A stretch of 64,000 nucleotides of DNA from Curtobacterium pusillum (GTDB lineage: Bacteria > Actinomycetota > Actinomycetes > Actinomycetales > Microbacteriaceae): NCBI RefSeq assembly GCF_013359865.1, contig NZ_JABMCE010000082.1, forward strand, positions 58,476 through 122,475, in the 5' to 3' direction. Both the position numbers and the translations under genes were made by a program. This document shows positions 24,853-32,691 of the stretch, in pieces (positions within the stretch are counted from its first letter, which is position 1; each line of letters opens with the position of its first letter). A model generated the notes under the pieces. The model was not told the origin of the DNA and searched no databases. It saw nothing but the letters and a program-made list of their open reading frames with translations.

Positions 24853-27066
24853 CTACGACGAGCGACCGTCTCCGCGTGGAGGTGACGGCACGAGCACGTG
24901 CATCTCGCCGGTGCTGAGGTTCGGGTCGACGCCCTCGGCGGGACCCGCGGGGCGGGTGGCGCGTCGCGGGTGCAGGCTGTTGCGCTGCGCGGACCGGAGG
25001 AGACGGTCGTCCTCGGCCTCGTGGTGGAAGACGCCGTGCGGAGAGCGGCGGAGGGCCGGCCGGATCGGTTCGCCCCGGCGTTCCTGACCGGGCAGGGGGC
25101 GGGAGCGCCGTCCGTAGAGGAGCTCGGAGGAGTCCAGCAGCCACGGCACGAGCGCGACGGTCACGCCGTGCACGAGCAGCAGCTTCTTCCGGATCCGGCG
25201 GCCGCGGTGGTTGTGCAGGAGGTTCTCCCACCAGTGGCCCACGATGAACACCGGCGTGTAGACCGTGACGACCTCGGAACCGTGTTCCATCCGGTGCGCC
25301 TTGATGTAGTTGATGAGCGGCATGGAGATGTCGCGGTACGGACTCGGCACGATCGTGAGCGGCACCTCGATGCCGTAGGCCTCCCACTGTTCCCGGAGCC
25401 GCGTCGACTCGCCGTCGTCGATCGCGACGTGCACGGCCTCGAAGCTCGCGTGCTTCGCCGCGATGGCGTAGTCGAGCGCCTTGAGCACGGGCTTCTGCAG
25501 CTTGTTGACGAGGACGATCGCGTGGTCGCCGGTCGCGCCGAACTGGGTCTCCTCGTCGGCCTCGATCTCGTGCGAGACGTCGCGGTAGTACCGGTTCACG
25601 CCGAGCATGAGGAGGAACAGGATCGGCATGATGACGAACACGAGCCAGGCGCCGTGCGTGAACTTCGTGATCGTCACGATGACGAGGACGACGAAGGTGA
25701 AGGTCGCGCCGGTGGCGTTGATGGCACGCGACCGCAGCACCTGTCCGCGGTTCACCGGCTCGCCGTCGGTCGGGAGCCGTCCGGCGCGGTCGTCGCGGAG
25801 CAGCCTCGTCCAGTGCAGCACCATGCCGGTCTGCCCGAGGGTGAACGACACGAACACGCCGATGATGTAGAGCTGGATGAGGCTCGTCACGTTCGCCCGG
25901 TAGACGATGAGCAGCGCCGCCGCGACGAGGGCGAGGACGATCACGCCGTTCGAGTAGATGAGCCGGTCACCGCGGGTCGAGAGCGCCTTCGGGGCGTACG
26001 AGTCGCGGGCCAGGATCGAGCCGAGCAGCGGGAAGCCGTTGAACGCCGTGTTCGCCGCCAGGAGCAGGACCGCCGCCGTGGTCGCCTGGATGACGAAGAA
26101 CAGGATCGAGTCGTTCCCGAAGGTCGCGGCCGCGATCTGCGCGATGAGCGAGCGCTGCGGGGTCGTCGCGCACCGGGCGAAGCCCTGCAGGTCGCAGGCG
26201 CTCTCGGCGTAGTGCACGCGGGAGATCAGCGCGAGCGTGATGAGTCCGACGAACAGCACGATCGCGATCGACCCCATGAACACGAGGGTCATCTGCGCGT
26301 TCTTGATCTTCGGTCGGCGGAACGCCTGCACGCCGTTCGCGATCGCCTCGACACCGGTCAGCGCCGAGCAGCCGGACGCGAACGCGCGGAGCAGCAGCAG
26401 GATGAACGCCGCCTGCGTCGTGTGCTCCACGTTCTGCACGGTGTACGCGGCGGACTCGGCGACGGGAGCGTTCCCGAGCGCCGCCCGGAACAGGCCGGTG
26501 ACCACCATGACGAAGACCGAGGCGACGAAGAGGTACGTCGGCACGGCGAAGGCCTTGCTCGACTCGCGGACGCCACGGAGGTTCGCGGCCGCCAGGAGCA
26601 CGACGAACAGCAGGGCCAGCTCGACGCGGAACTCGTTGAGGACCGGCAGCGCCGAGATGATGTTGTCCACGCCCGAGGCCACCGACACGGCGACCGTCAT
26701 GACGTAGTCGACGAGCAGGGCGGACGCGACGACGAGCCCCGCCTTCTCGCCGAGGTTCCGGTGCGCGACCTCGTAGTCGCCGCCGCCGGACGGGTACGCC
26801 TTGATGAGCTGCCGGTAGGACGCGACCACCACGACGAGCAGCAGCACGACGAGGGCGGCGACCCACGGGGCGAACGTCAGGAACGCCATCCCGCCGAGCA
26901 GCAGGATCATGAGGAGCTCCTGCGGCGCGTACGCCACGGAGGACAGCGGGTCGCTCGCGAAGATCGGCAGTGCCAGGTGCTTCGGGAGGAGCTGTCCTTC
27001 GAGCTTCTCGGAGGGGAGGGGCTCCCCGATCAGTCGTGCTTTCAACGACCGGATCTCGTTCGTCAC
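24853..27066 (-). CDS. KimA-like potassium/proton symporter (APC superfamily)
   Basis: The 737-residue protein has 12 predicted membrane helices and a ~200-residue cytoplasmic C-terminal domain (DHAIVLVNKLQKPVLKALDYA; WWENLLHNH). It matches what I recall of Bacillus subtilis KimA (YdaO): FASDPLSSVAYAPQELL, SYRQLIKAYPSGGGDYEVA, LLVDYVMTVAVSVASG, RAFASGCSALTGVEAIANG and GDRLIYSNGVIVL. KimA imports K+ and is inhibited by c-di-AMP through its cytoplasmic domain. A basic tail of ~80 residues is extra. GTG 27066 is preferred over TTG 27075 because TAGGTT (complement of 27075-27080) lies 8 nt before it and overlaps the TTG. Confidence 0.82.
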   Translation of the reverse strand: MTNEIRSLKARLIGEPLPSEKLEGQLLPKHLALPIFASDPLSSVAYAPQELLMILLLGGMAFLTFAPWVAALVVLLLVVVVASYRQLIKAYPSGGGDYEVAHRNLGEKAGLVVASALLVDYVMTVAVSVASGVDNIISALPVLNEFRVELALLFVVLLAAANLRGVRESSKAFAVPTYLFVASVFVMVVTGLFRAALGNAPVAESAAYTVQNVEHTTQAAFILLLLRAFASGCSALTGVEAIANGVQAFRRPKIKNAQMTLVFMGSIAIVLFVGLITLALISRVHYAESACDLQGFARCATTPQRSLIAQIAAATFGNDSILFFVIQATTAAVLLLAANTAFNGFPLLGSILARDSYAPKALSTRGDRLIYSNGVIVLALVAAALLIVYRANVTSLIQLYIIGVFVSFTLGQTGMVLHWTRLLRDDRAGRLPTDGEPVNRGQVLRSRAINATGATFTFVVLVIVTITKFTHGAWLVFVIMPILFLLMLGVNRYYRDVSHEIEADEETQFGATGDHAIVLVNKLQKPVLKALDYAIAAKHASFEAVHVAIDDGESTRLREQWEAYGIEVPLTIVPSPYRDISMPLINYIKAHRMEHGSEVVTVYTPVFIVGHWWENLLHNHRGRRIRKKLLLVHGVTVALVPWLLDSSELLYGRRSRPLPGQERRGEPIRPALRRSPHGVFHHEAEDDRLLRSAQRNSLHPRRATRPAGPAEGVDPNLSTGEMHVLVPSPPRGDGRSS

Positions 27067-27167
27067 GAGCGGCAAACCTACTCAATTCCGGGCGGGAGTC
27101 AACACGGGTGGCCGGCTCGGTATTCCGCCTTCGTCGAACGAGCGACGGTCGGATGCGCCGGAAACCC

Positions 27168-27198
27168 TTGCAGTTGACGCTGCGTCAACCCCTACGGT
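27168..27198 (+). promoter_or_regulatory. MerR-type promoter/operator of the TipA-like gene
   Basis: TTGCAG (27168-27173) and TACGGT (27193-27198) are separated by 19 bp, the stretched spacer typical of MerR-activated promoters. A perfect palindrome GTTGACGC-T-GCGTCAAC (27173-27189) fills the spacer. The -10 ends 7 nt before the ATG, so the mRNA should be leaderless and the gene self-regulated. Confidence 0.75.
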
Positions 27199-27205
27199 CG
27201 TGTGC

Positions 27206-27994
27206 ATGAGGGATTCGACAGACACGACCGGCGCAGCTGCGAAAGCACCCCACGGCATCGCCGACGTGGCGCGTTCCGCGGGTGTGTCCAGCCGGACGCT
27301 GCGGCACTACGACGCCATCGGGCTGCTGCCCGCGACAGCGATCGGCGACGGTGGCCTCCGCCGCTACGACGACCGGGCGCTCGTCCGGCTGCAGCGCATC
27401 CTCCTGCTCCGTGGACTGGGACTCGGGCTGCCCGAGATCCGTCGGGTCCTCGACGGGGAGCAGGACGACGTCGCCGCCCTCACCGCGCACGTCGCGTGGC
27501 TCGAACGGGAGCGCGACCGGCTCGCCCGGCAGCTCGCGGCCGTGCGCACCACCATCACCAGGATCGAGAAGGGAGAGGACATGAACGCCACCGACACGTT
27601 CGACGGGTTCGACCAGACGAAGTTCAAGCAGGAGGTCGAGGAGCGCTGGGGCGCCGACGCCTGGGACCGCGGCGCACGCTGGTGGGCGTCGAAGGACGCC
27701 GCCGCGAAGGACGCCTTCCAGGCCGAGCAGCGGGCGATCGCGCAGGACGCGGCGGCGCTGGCGGCGTCCGGCGACGGCCCGTCGTCGGACGCGGGGACGG
27801 CGCTCGCCAGGCGTCAGTTCGCGTGGCTCGCCGAGGCGACACCCCCGTCCGAGCTGACCGCCGACCGGTTCCGCACGCTCGCCGACATGTACGTGCAGGA
27901 CGAGCGGTTCACCCACGCCTACGAGTGGGCGGGCGAGGGCGCGGCGCGCGCCCTGCGGGACGCGATGCACGCGCTGGCCGACCGCGGCCTGTAG
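27206..27994 (+). CDS. TipA-like MerR-family regulator
   Basis: The 262-residue protein has an N-terminal MerR helix-turn-helix (DVARSAGVSSRTLRHYDAIGLL, ~18-45), the wing/coiled-coil (to ~120) and a C-terminal TipAS-type ligand domain (EVEERWGADAWDRG to MYVQDERFTHAYEW). Streptomyces TipAL has the same plan (253 residues) and responds to thiopeptides. This protein contains no Cys, so it cannot trap dehydroalanine ligands covalently as TipA does. It sits under a textbook MerR promoter and is divergent from the KimA-like gene, which could also be controlled from this gap. Confidence 0.9.
   Translation: MRDSTDTTGAAAKAPHGIADVARSAGVSSRTLRHYDAIGLLPATAIGDGGLRRYDDRALVRLQRILLLRGLGLGLPEIRRVLDGEQDDVAALTAHVAWLERERDRLARQLAAVRTTITRIEKGEDMNATDTFDGFDQTKFKQEVEERWGADAWDRGARWWASKDAAAKDAFQAEQRAIAQDAAALAASGDGPSSDAGTALARRQFAWLAEATPPSELTADRFRTLADMYVQDERFTHAYEWAGEGAARALRDAMHALADRGL
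27581..27994 (+). CDS. Alternative short product: stand-alone TipAS-like domain from an internal start
   Basis: Within the TipA-like gene an in-frame ATG at 27581 follows a purine-rich GAAGGGAGAGGAC, the best ribosome-binding site in the gene. It would give a 137-residue protein that starts exactly at the ligand-binding domain. In Streptomyces, TipAS (144 residues) is made in the same way from the tipA mRNA and sequesters the drug. The site is seen in the sequence; use of it is inferred. Confidence 0.6.
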   Translation: MNATDTFDGFDQTKFKQEVEERWGADAWDRGARWWASKDAAAKDAFQAEQRAIAQDAAALAASGDGPSSDAGTALARRQFAWLAEATPPSELTADRFRTLADMYVQDERFTHAYEWAGEGAARALRDAMHALADRGL

Positions 27995-28020
27995 GCGGGC
28001 CGGCCCGCCGGCCCGCCCGG

Positions 28021-28096
28021 CCCGCAAAACGCAACGAGGACGGCTTCTCGCAGCGAGATACCGCTGCGAGAAACCGCCCGGGTTGCGTTTTGCGGG
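28021..28096. repeat. Composite hairpin of the second palindrome family
   Basis: Perfect 15-bp outer arms CCCGCAAAACGCAAC (28021-28035) and its complement (28082-28096) enclose a second 11-bp stem, TTCTCGCAGCG (28045-28055) with 28062-28072. It lies between the convergent TipA-like and PadR genes and probably ends both transcripts. Half of a GGGAGGCGCGG-type repeat follows at 28123-28133. The arms resemble those of the element at 55789-55896. Confidence 0.75.
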
Positions 28097-28159
28097 GACG
28101 CGGGGACGCGGGGACGGCGGACGGGAGGCGCGGGGCGCGACCGCCTGGCGGCCGGCGGC

Positions 28160-28741
28160 TCAGAGGGACTTGCGCAGCGCCTCCAGGCCGTCGCGCAGCC
28201 GCGTGACGGTGTCCGAGGTGAGCGTCCCGCGGGTCGCGCGCCGACGGAGGTCCGCGCGGACCTGCTGCCGGAACGACGACAGGGCCATCTCGACCTCGCG
28301 CAGGGCCCGGGCACCCTCGGACGGGACGTCGACCGGCTCGTCCGCGGTCCGGCCCCGAGGGGCCTGCGCGCTCGCGGCGAGGTCGGCGCGGAGCGACCGC
28401 ATGGCCTCGCCGACCGACGCTCGGACGCCGTCGGCGAGGGACTTGACCGAGTCGTTGACGCCGTTCTCGACCGCGGCGATCTCGTCGGCGCGGGCGTCGA
28501 GCTCGGCGCGGCCCGCCGGGGTGATGGCGTAGACGGTCTTCCGGCCGTCCGCGGACTTCGTCACGAGGCCCTCCTCCTCGAGCTTCGACAGCCGCGGGTA
28601 CACGGTGCCGGCACTCGGGACGTACGTGCCGCCGAAGCGGTCGCCGAGGGCCTGGATGACCTCGTACCCGTGCATCGGGTGGTCGGCCAGCAGGACGAGC
28701 AGGTACAGGCGGAGGTGCCCGTGGGCGAAGACGGGACTCAT
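28160..28741 (-). CDS. PadR-family transcriptional regulator
   Basis: The 193-residue protein has a PadR winged helix (LRLYLLVLLADHPMHGYEVIQAL, GTVYPRLSKLEEEGLV) and a long helical C-terminus. The ATG overlaps the stop of the DUF4097 gene (ATGA), so the two are one operon. Two palindromes lie in the operon's promoter region, consistent with autorepression. The signal is unknown. Confidence 0.93.
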   Translation of the reverse strand: MSPVFAHGHLRLYLLVLLADHPMHGYEVIQALGDRFGGTYVPSAGTVYPRLSKLEEEGLVTKSADGRKTVYAITPAGRAELDARADEIAAVENGVNDSVKSLADGVRASVGEAMRSLRADLAASAQAPRGRTADEPVDVPSEGARALREVEMALSSFRQQVRADLRRRATRGTLTSDTVTRLRDGLEALRKSL

Positions 28742-29571
28742 TCGACGACCTCCGCATCCACGTCCGCGGGGGCCTGGGGTGCGGCGTGCAGCACCGCGAT
28801 GTCGCCCGAGACCGAGTTCACCCGCAGCTCGAGCCACTGCCCGGACAGTTCGCCGCCCTGCTTGACGTACGAACCACGCACGCCGCGGATCTCGGAGTCG
28901 TCGAACTGCAGCTTGCCCGATGCCGTGCTGACGGTGCACCGGTAGGGCACACCGTCCTCGAGCCGGACGCTGACCGAGCCGGACACCGTGTTCACGCGGG
29001 CCGATTCCGGCGTGCCGTGCAGGTCGAGCACGACGTCGGCCGAGACGCCGTCCGCCGAGAAGCGCGGGATCGTGCCGGTCGCCACGACGTCGCCGGACAC
29101 CGTGTGCACGGCGAGCGCGCCGTCGAGCTCGCGGATCGTCGTCGTGCCGGAGACCGCGTTGACGGTGACGTCGCCGGCGACGTCGTCGACGACCACGTCA
29201 CCGGAGACCGTGTTGAGCGTCGCTCCCCGGTTGGTGCCGGAGAGCAGGACGCCCGCGGAGACCACGCCGAGGGTGACGACCGCGTCGCGGGGCACCAGGA
29301 CGCTGACGTCCGCGTGCGCCTTGCCGCGGAAGGACTTCAGGAAGCCGAGGGGGTCGTCCCACCGGATCTGCGGATGGTCGATCGTGAGCGTGTCGCCGTC
29401 GAGCTCGATCTTCATCGGCTTGCCGGACACGCTGTGCACCTCGACGCGGGCAGTCGGCTCGTCGTGCGCGACGACGTCGACCTGTCCACCGGCGAGGCCC
29501 ACGCGCAAGCGGCGGACGATCCCGGTGTCGATCACCTTCGGCTCTTCGACGAGCCACTTCTCCTGGGCCAT
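28738..29571 (-). CDS. DUF4097 beta-repeat protein
   Basis: The 277-residue protein is built of repeated short strands with recurring NTVSGDVVV/HTVSGDVVA/VNTVSGSVSV units, the DUF4097 (LiaG-like, YvlB-like) parallel beta-helix. No signal peptide or membrane helix. Family members are linked to envelope-stress responses, and a PadR partner is common, but the activity is unknown. GGAGG lies 7 nt before the ATG at 29571. It heads the two-gene operon with padR-type regulator. Confidence 0.88.
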   Translation of the reverse strand: MAQEKWLVEEPKVIDTGIVRRLRVGLAGGQVDVVAHDEPTARVEVHSVSGKPMKIELDGDTLTIDHPQIRWDDPLGFLKSFRGKAHADVSVLVPRDAVVTLGVVSAGVLLSGTNRGATLNTVSGDVVVDDVAGDVTVNAVSGTTTIRELDGALAVHTVSGDVVATGTIPRFSADGVSADVVLDLHGTPESARVNTVSGSVSVRLEDGVPYRCTVSTASGKLQFDDSEIRGVRGSYVKQGGELSGQWLELRVNSVSGDIAVLHAAPQAPADVDAEVVE

Positions 29572-29587
29572 GTTGCATCCTCCAACT

Positions 29588-29626
29588 CGCGATGTATCGC
29601 GTCTGTGCAGGACACGCTATATCGTG
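29588..29626 (-). promoter_or_regulatory. Promoter and paired palindromes of the DUF4097-PadR operon
   Basis: CGCGAT-GT-ATCGCG (29588-29601) is a perfect palindrome. A second, slightly imperfect one, CACGCTATATCGTG, lies at 29613-29626 and overlaps a TATA-rich segment that could be the -10 on the minus strand. Two symmetrical sites 25 bp apart, centre to centre, suit a dimeric PadR repressor binding cooperatively. Confidence 0.55.
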
Positions 29627-29647
29627 ATCTGGAGGTGTGCAAGCGGT

Positions 29648-30313
29648 TCAGGCGACCTCCGAGGCGGGGACGCGCCGTGCCTCCAGGGCGAGCGCGTCCT
29701 GCGTGGTCCGCTCCGGACTCCAGGGGAAGCGGCGGAAGACGGGCATGAGCGGCTGCACCATCGGTCCGATGGCGAACGCGGCGATCACCGTGCCGGCGCC
29801 GACGTCGCCGCCGAGGAACCAGCCGACGATGACGACCGACACCTCGATGACGGTCCGCGCCAGCCACACCGGCCAGCCGAGCCGCTCGTGCAAGCCGACC
29901 ATCAGACCGTCCCGCGCTCCCGTGCCGAAGCCGGCGCCGATGTAGAACGCGGTCGCGACCGCGAGCAGCAGGAGTCCGGCGACGAACAGCAGGATCCGCC
30001 CCACGAGCTCGGAGGGTGTCGGGACGAGCCACAGCACCAGGTCCGCCGACGGTCCGATCGCCAACGCGTTGAGGAGCGTGCCGATCCCGGGCTTCTGGCG
30101 GAGCGGGATCCAGAAGAGCAGGATGACGCCGCTCGACACCACCGTGATGACGCCGAACGACCACGGCACCACGTGCTCGAGGCCTTCGGTCAGCACCGTC
30201 CACGACGCGACGCCGACGACCGCGCGGACCTGCAGTGCGGTGGAGGCGCCGTAGAGGAACAGGCCGACGAAGAGCTGGAGGAAGCGGAGCGTGAGGGCGG
30301 TCGAGCGGGGCAT
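29648..30313 (-). CDS. YczE/YitT-family membrane protein
   Basis: The 221-residue protein has five to six hydrophobic helices and the family motif AGFGTGARDGLMVGL with an APW-less second half (VIAAFAIGPMVQPLMP). ATG 30313 has CGAGGG upstream. It is divergent from a MocR regulator, a pairing seen repeatedly (YczE next to PdxR/MocR-type genes), so it may carry a vitamin B6-related or amino-acid compound. That function is inference from neighbourhood. Confidence 0.82.
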   Translation of the reverse strand: MPRSTALTLRFLQLFVGLFLYGASTALQVRAVVGVASWTVLTEGLEHVVPWSFGVITVVSSGVILLFWIPLRQKPGIGTLLNALAIGPSADLVLWLVPTPSELVGRILLFVAGLLLLAVATAFYIGAGFGTGARDGLMVGLHERLGWPVWLARTVIEVSVVIVGWFLGGDVGAGTVIAAFAIGPMVQPLMPVFRRFPWSPERTTQDALALEARRVPASEVA

Positions 30314-30374
30314 GCCCTCGATCGTTCCCAAGATTGGACTGCACGTCGAGGGCCAATCCGACTACCGTGGATCC

Positions 30375-31829
30375 ATGACCCCGGTCCTGCTCAGTGCCCG
30401 CTCCGCCGCGCTCCTCCTCACGGACTGGCGCGCCGGCACCGATGCCCCCGCCTACGAGGCGCTGTCCGACGCGCTCCGGGTCCTCGTCATCGACGGCCGG
30501 ATCCCGCAGGGGGTGCGGCTGCCGGCGGAGCGGGGGCTCGCGGCGGCGCTCCACGTCTCGAGGACCACCGTCGCGAACGCCTACTCGCGGCTCCGCTCCG
30601 ACGGCTTCGTCGTGTCGGTCCGTGGCTCCGGCAGCGTGGTCCGCCTGCCCGCGGGGCTCATCGGCCGGCCGGACCCGGAGCGGCTCGGCGGAGTCGTCGA
30701 CGACGACCTGCTCGACCTCCGGAAGGCCGCGCTGCACTCGGCGCCGGGCATCGCCGAGGCCGTCGAGCGGGCGATGCGGCACGTGCCCGCGGCGCTCGCC
30801 GGCATCGGCTACGACACGGTCGGCGACCCCGGGCTGCGGGCCGCGATCGCCTCGCGGTACACCGACAGGGGGCTGCCGACCGATCCCTCGCAGGTCGTCG
30901 TGACCATCGGTGCGCAGCACGCCATCGCCCTGCTCGCCCGGGTGCTCGTCCGCCGGGGCGACGCGGTGCTCGTCGAGTCGCCGACCTACCCGCACGCGCA
31001 CGAGGCGTTCCGCGACGCCGGCGGGCGGCTCGTCGGGGTCCCCGTCGACGCCCGCACCGAGTGGGACGCGACGGCCCTCGAGACCACGCTGCGCCGGACC
31101 GCCCCCGCCGTGGCCTACGTGATGCCCGAGCTGCACAACCCGACCGGGGCGACCATGTCGGCGTCGACGCGCGAGCTGCTGCTGTCGGTGGCGGCGTCCA
31201 CCGGGACGACCGTGATCGCGGACGAGACGATGGGGGAGCTGCGGATCGAGGGCGAGCCCTCCGTGCCGCTCGCGGCACGCGCCGGTTCCGCCGACGCGTC
31301 GGTCGTCATGATCGGGTCGGCCGACAAGGTGTTCTGGGGCGGCCTGCGCATCGGTTGGATCAGGGCGTCTCCGGAACTGCTGCAGCGCCTGTTGCTCGCC
31401 CGGCCGACGGGGGACCTCGGTACGCCCGTGCTCGACCAGCTCGTCGCGCGGGAGCTCGTCCCGCGGACGGAGGCCGTCCTGGAGGCGCGGCGCGAGTACC
31501 TGCGCCAGGGTCGCGACGACGTCGTGGGCGCGTTGCGTGCGCGGCTCCCGGAGTGGGACGTCCCGTCGCCGGCGGGCGGGTTGACGACGTGGGTCGGGCT
31601 CGGGAGACCGGTGTCGAGCGCCCTGGTGCTCGCCGCCCGGTCCGAGGGCGTCGTGCTCGCCTCCGGCGGGGTGTTCGGTCCGGACGGCGGGTTCGAGCGG
31701 TTCCTGCGGGTGCCGTTCACGATGCCGCCGGCGGACCGGGTGCGCCTCGTCGACGTGCTGGAGCGGTCGTGGGCGCGGATCGGTGGCGACGCTGCCGGCG
31801 TGCGGGGATCGCTGGCCGCGGTGGTGTGA
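30375..31829 (+). CDS. MocR/PdxR-type regulator (GntR helix-turn-helix fused to aminotransferase fold)
   Basis: The 484-residue protein joins a GntR winged helix (~25-95: RIPQGVRLPAERGLAAALHVSRTTVANAYSRL) to a fold-type I aminotransferase domain with the PLP-binding Lys in SADKVFWGG, plus YDTVGDPGLR and ELHNPTGATMS. Such proteins sense PLP or amino compounds rather than catalyse. TACCGT at 30363-30368 ends 6 nt before ATG, so it is probably leaderless. An ATTGG...CCAAT inverted repeat (30333-30358) covers the divergent promoter and may be its operator. Confidence 0.9.
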   Translation: MTPVLLSARSAALLLTDWRAGTDAPAYEALSDALRVLVIDGRIPQGVRLPAERGLAAALHVSRTTVANAYSRLRSDGFVVSVRGSGSVVRLPAGLIGRPDPERLGGVVDDDLLDLRKAALHSAPGIAEAVERAMRHVPAALAGIGYDTVGDPGLRAAIASRYTDRGLPTDPSQVVVTIGAQHAIALLARVLVRRGDAVLVESPTYPHAHEAFRDAGGRLVGVPVDARTEWDATALETTLRRTAPAVAYVMPELHNPTGATMSASTRELLLSVAASTGTTVIADETMGELRIEGEPSVPLAARAGSADASVVMIGSADKVFWGGLRIGWIRASPELLQRLLLARPTGDLGTPVLDQLVARELVPRTEAVLEARREYLRQGRDDVVGALRARLPEWDVPSPAGGLTTWVGLGRPVSSALVLAARSEGVVLASGGVFGPDGGFERFLRVPFTMPPADRVRLVDVLERSWARIGGDAAGVRGSLAAVV

Positions 31830-31933
31830 GTCTGTCCGGTCGTGCTGGCGTCATCCTGGAGGGTGACGCGGCCGGCGGGATCTGGCTCCGCAGGGTGATG
31901 TGTGGCGGCCTGGCGGGCCGGGATCCTGGTCGC

Positions 31934-32602
31934 ATGGAGACGACCATGAACGCGCGTGGGCCGGCCGGGGTCCTCCCCTCGGGCTCGGCCACGACCGTGC
32001 CGCCGGCGGCGAGGGTCTCGATGGCGCTGACCGGTGCACTGCTCGCGGGTGTGCTGACCTCGTTCGGGCAGAGCGTGCCCGCACTCTCGTCCGCCGCGAA
32101 CTCGGCGGGCCCGTGGTTCGTCGTCGCCACGGCCCTGTGCCTGCTCGCCGGCGCCCGTGTCGGACGGGTGGCGATGCCGGTCGCGATGGTCCTCGGCGTC
32201 GTGCTCCTCGAACTGATGCACGTGGGGTACTGGGCGACGACGAACCTCCGCGGCTACCCGGACTCGCTGTCGATCGCGAACTTCTGGGTCCTCGTGGGAG
32301 TGCCCGCGGGAGCGTTGGCGGGCGCGGTAGCGGTGTCGATCCGGTCGCGCGACGTCCGCTGGCGCGGGGTGGCGATGGGCGCGACGGCCGCCGTGTTCAT
32401 CGGCGAGGGGGTGCGTGCGCTGCTCCAGGTGGCGGACACCACGGGACCGTCGACCTGGGTGGTCGAGATCGTCGTCGGCGTCGCCGTGCTCGTCGCCGCG
32501 GTCCTGACGGCTCGGACACCGGTCTGTCGGATCGCGGCGCTCGGTACCGGGGTGCTCGGCACCGTGGGGGTGTTGGCCGCGTACCTGGCACTCGCCGGCT
32601 GA
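31934..32602 (+). CDS. Six-helix membrane protein, DUF6518-like
   Basis: The 222-residue protein has a short polar N-terminus and about six evenly spaced helices (VSMALTGALLAGVLTSF through VLGTVGVLAAYLALAG), with MHVGYWATTNLRGYPDSLSIANFW as the most distinctive loop. I place it near DUF6518 from memory with moderate confidence; function is unknown. ATG at 31934 is used; 31946 is an alternative. The 104-bp gap before it has an imperfect inverted repeat, GTCATCCT-GG-AGGGTGAC. Confidence 0.7.
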   Translation: METTMNARGPAGVLPSGSATTVPPAARVSMALTGALLAGVLTSFGQSVPALSSAANSAGPWFVVATALCLLAGARVGRVAMPVAMVLGVVLLELMHVGYWATTNLRGYPDSLSIANFWVLVGVPAGALAGAVAVSIRSRDVRWRGVAMGATAAVFIGEGVRALLQVADTTGPSTWVVEIVVGVAVLVAAVLTARTPVCRIAALGTGVLGTVGVLAAYLALAG

Positions 32603-32691
32603 GCTCCTCCACCGGCCCGCGTCCTGTCCGGGTTGTCCACCGATCGTGCAGATCGGGTCCGGCCACGGGTGCGTCCTGCGAGGATCGGGTC

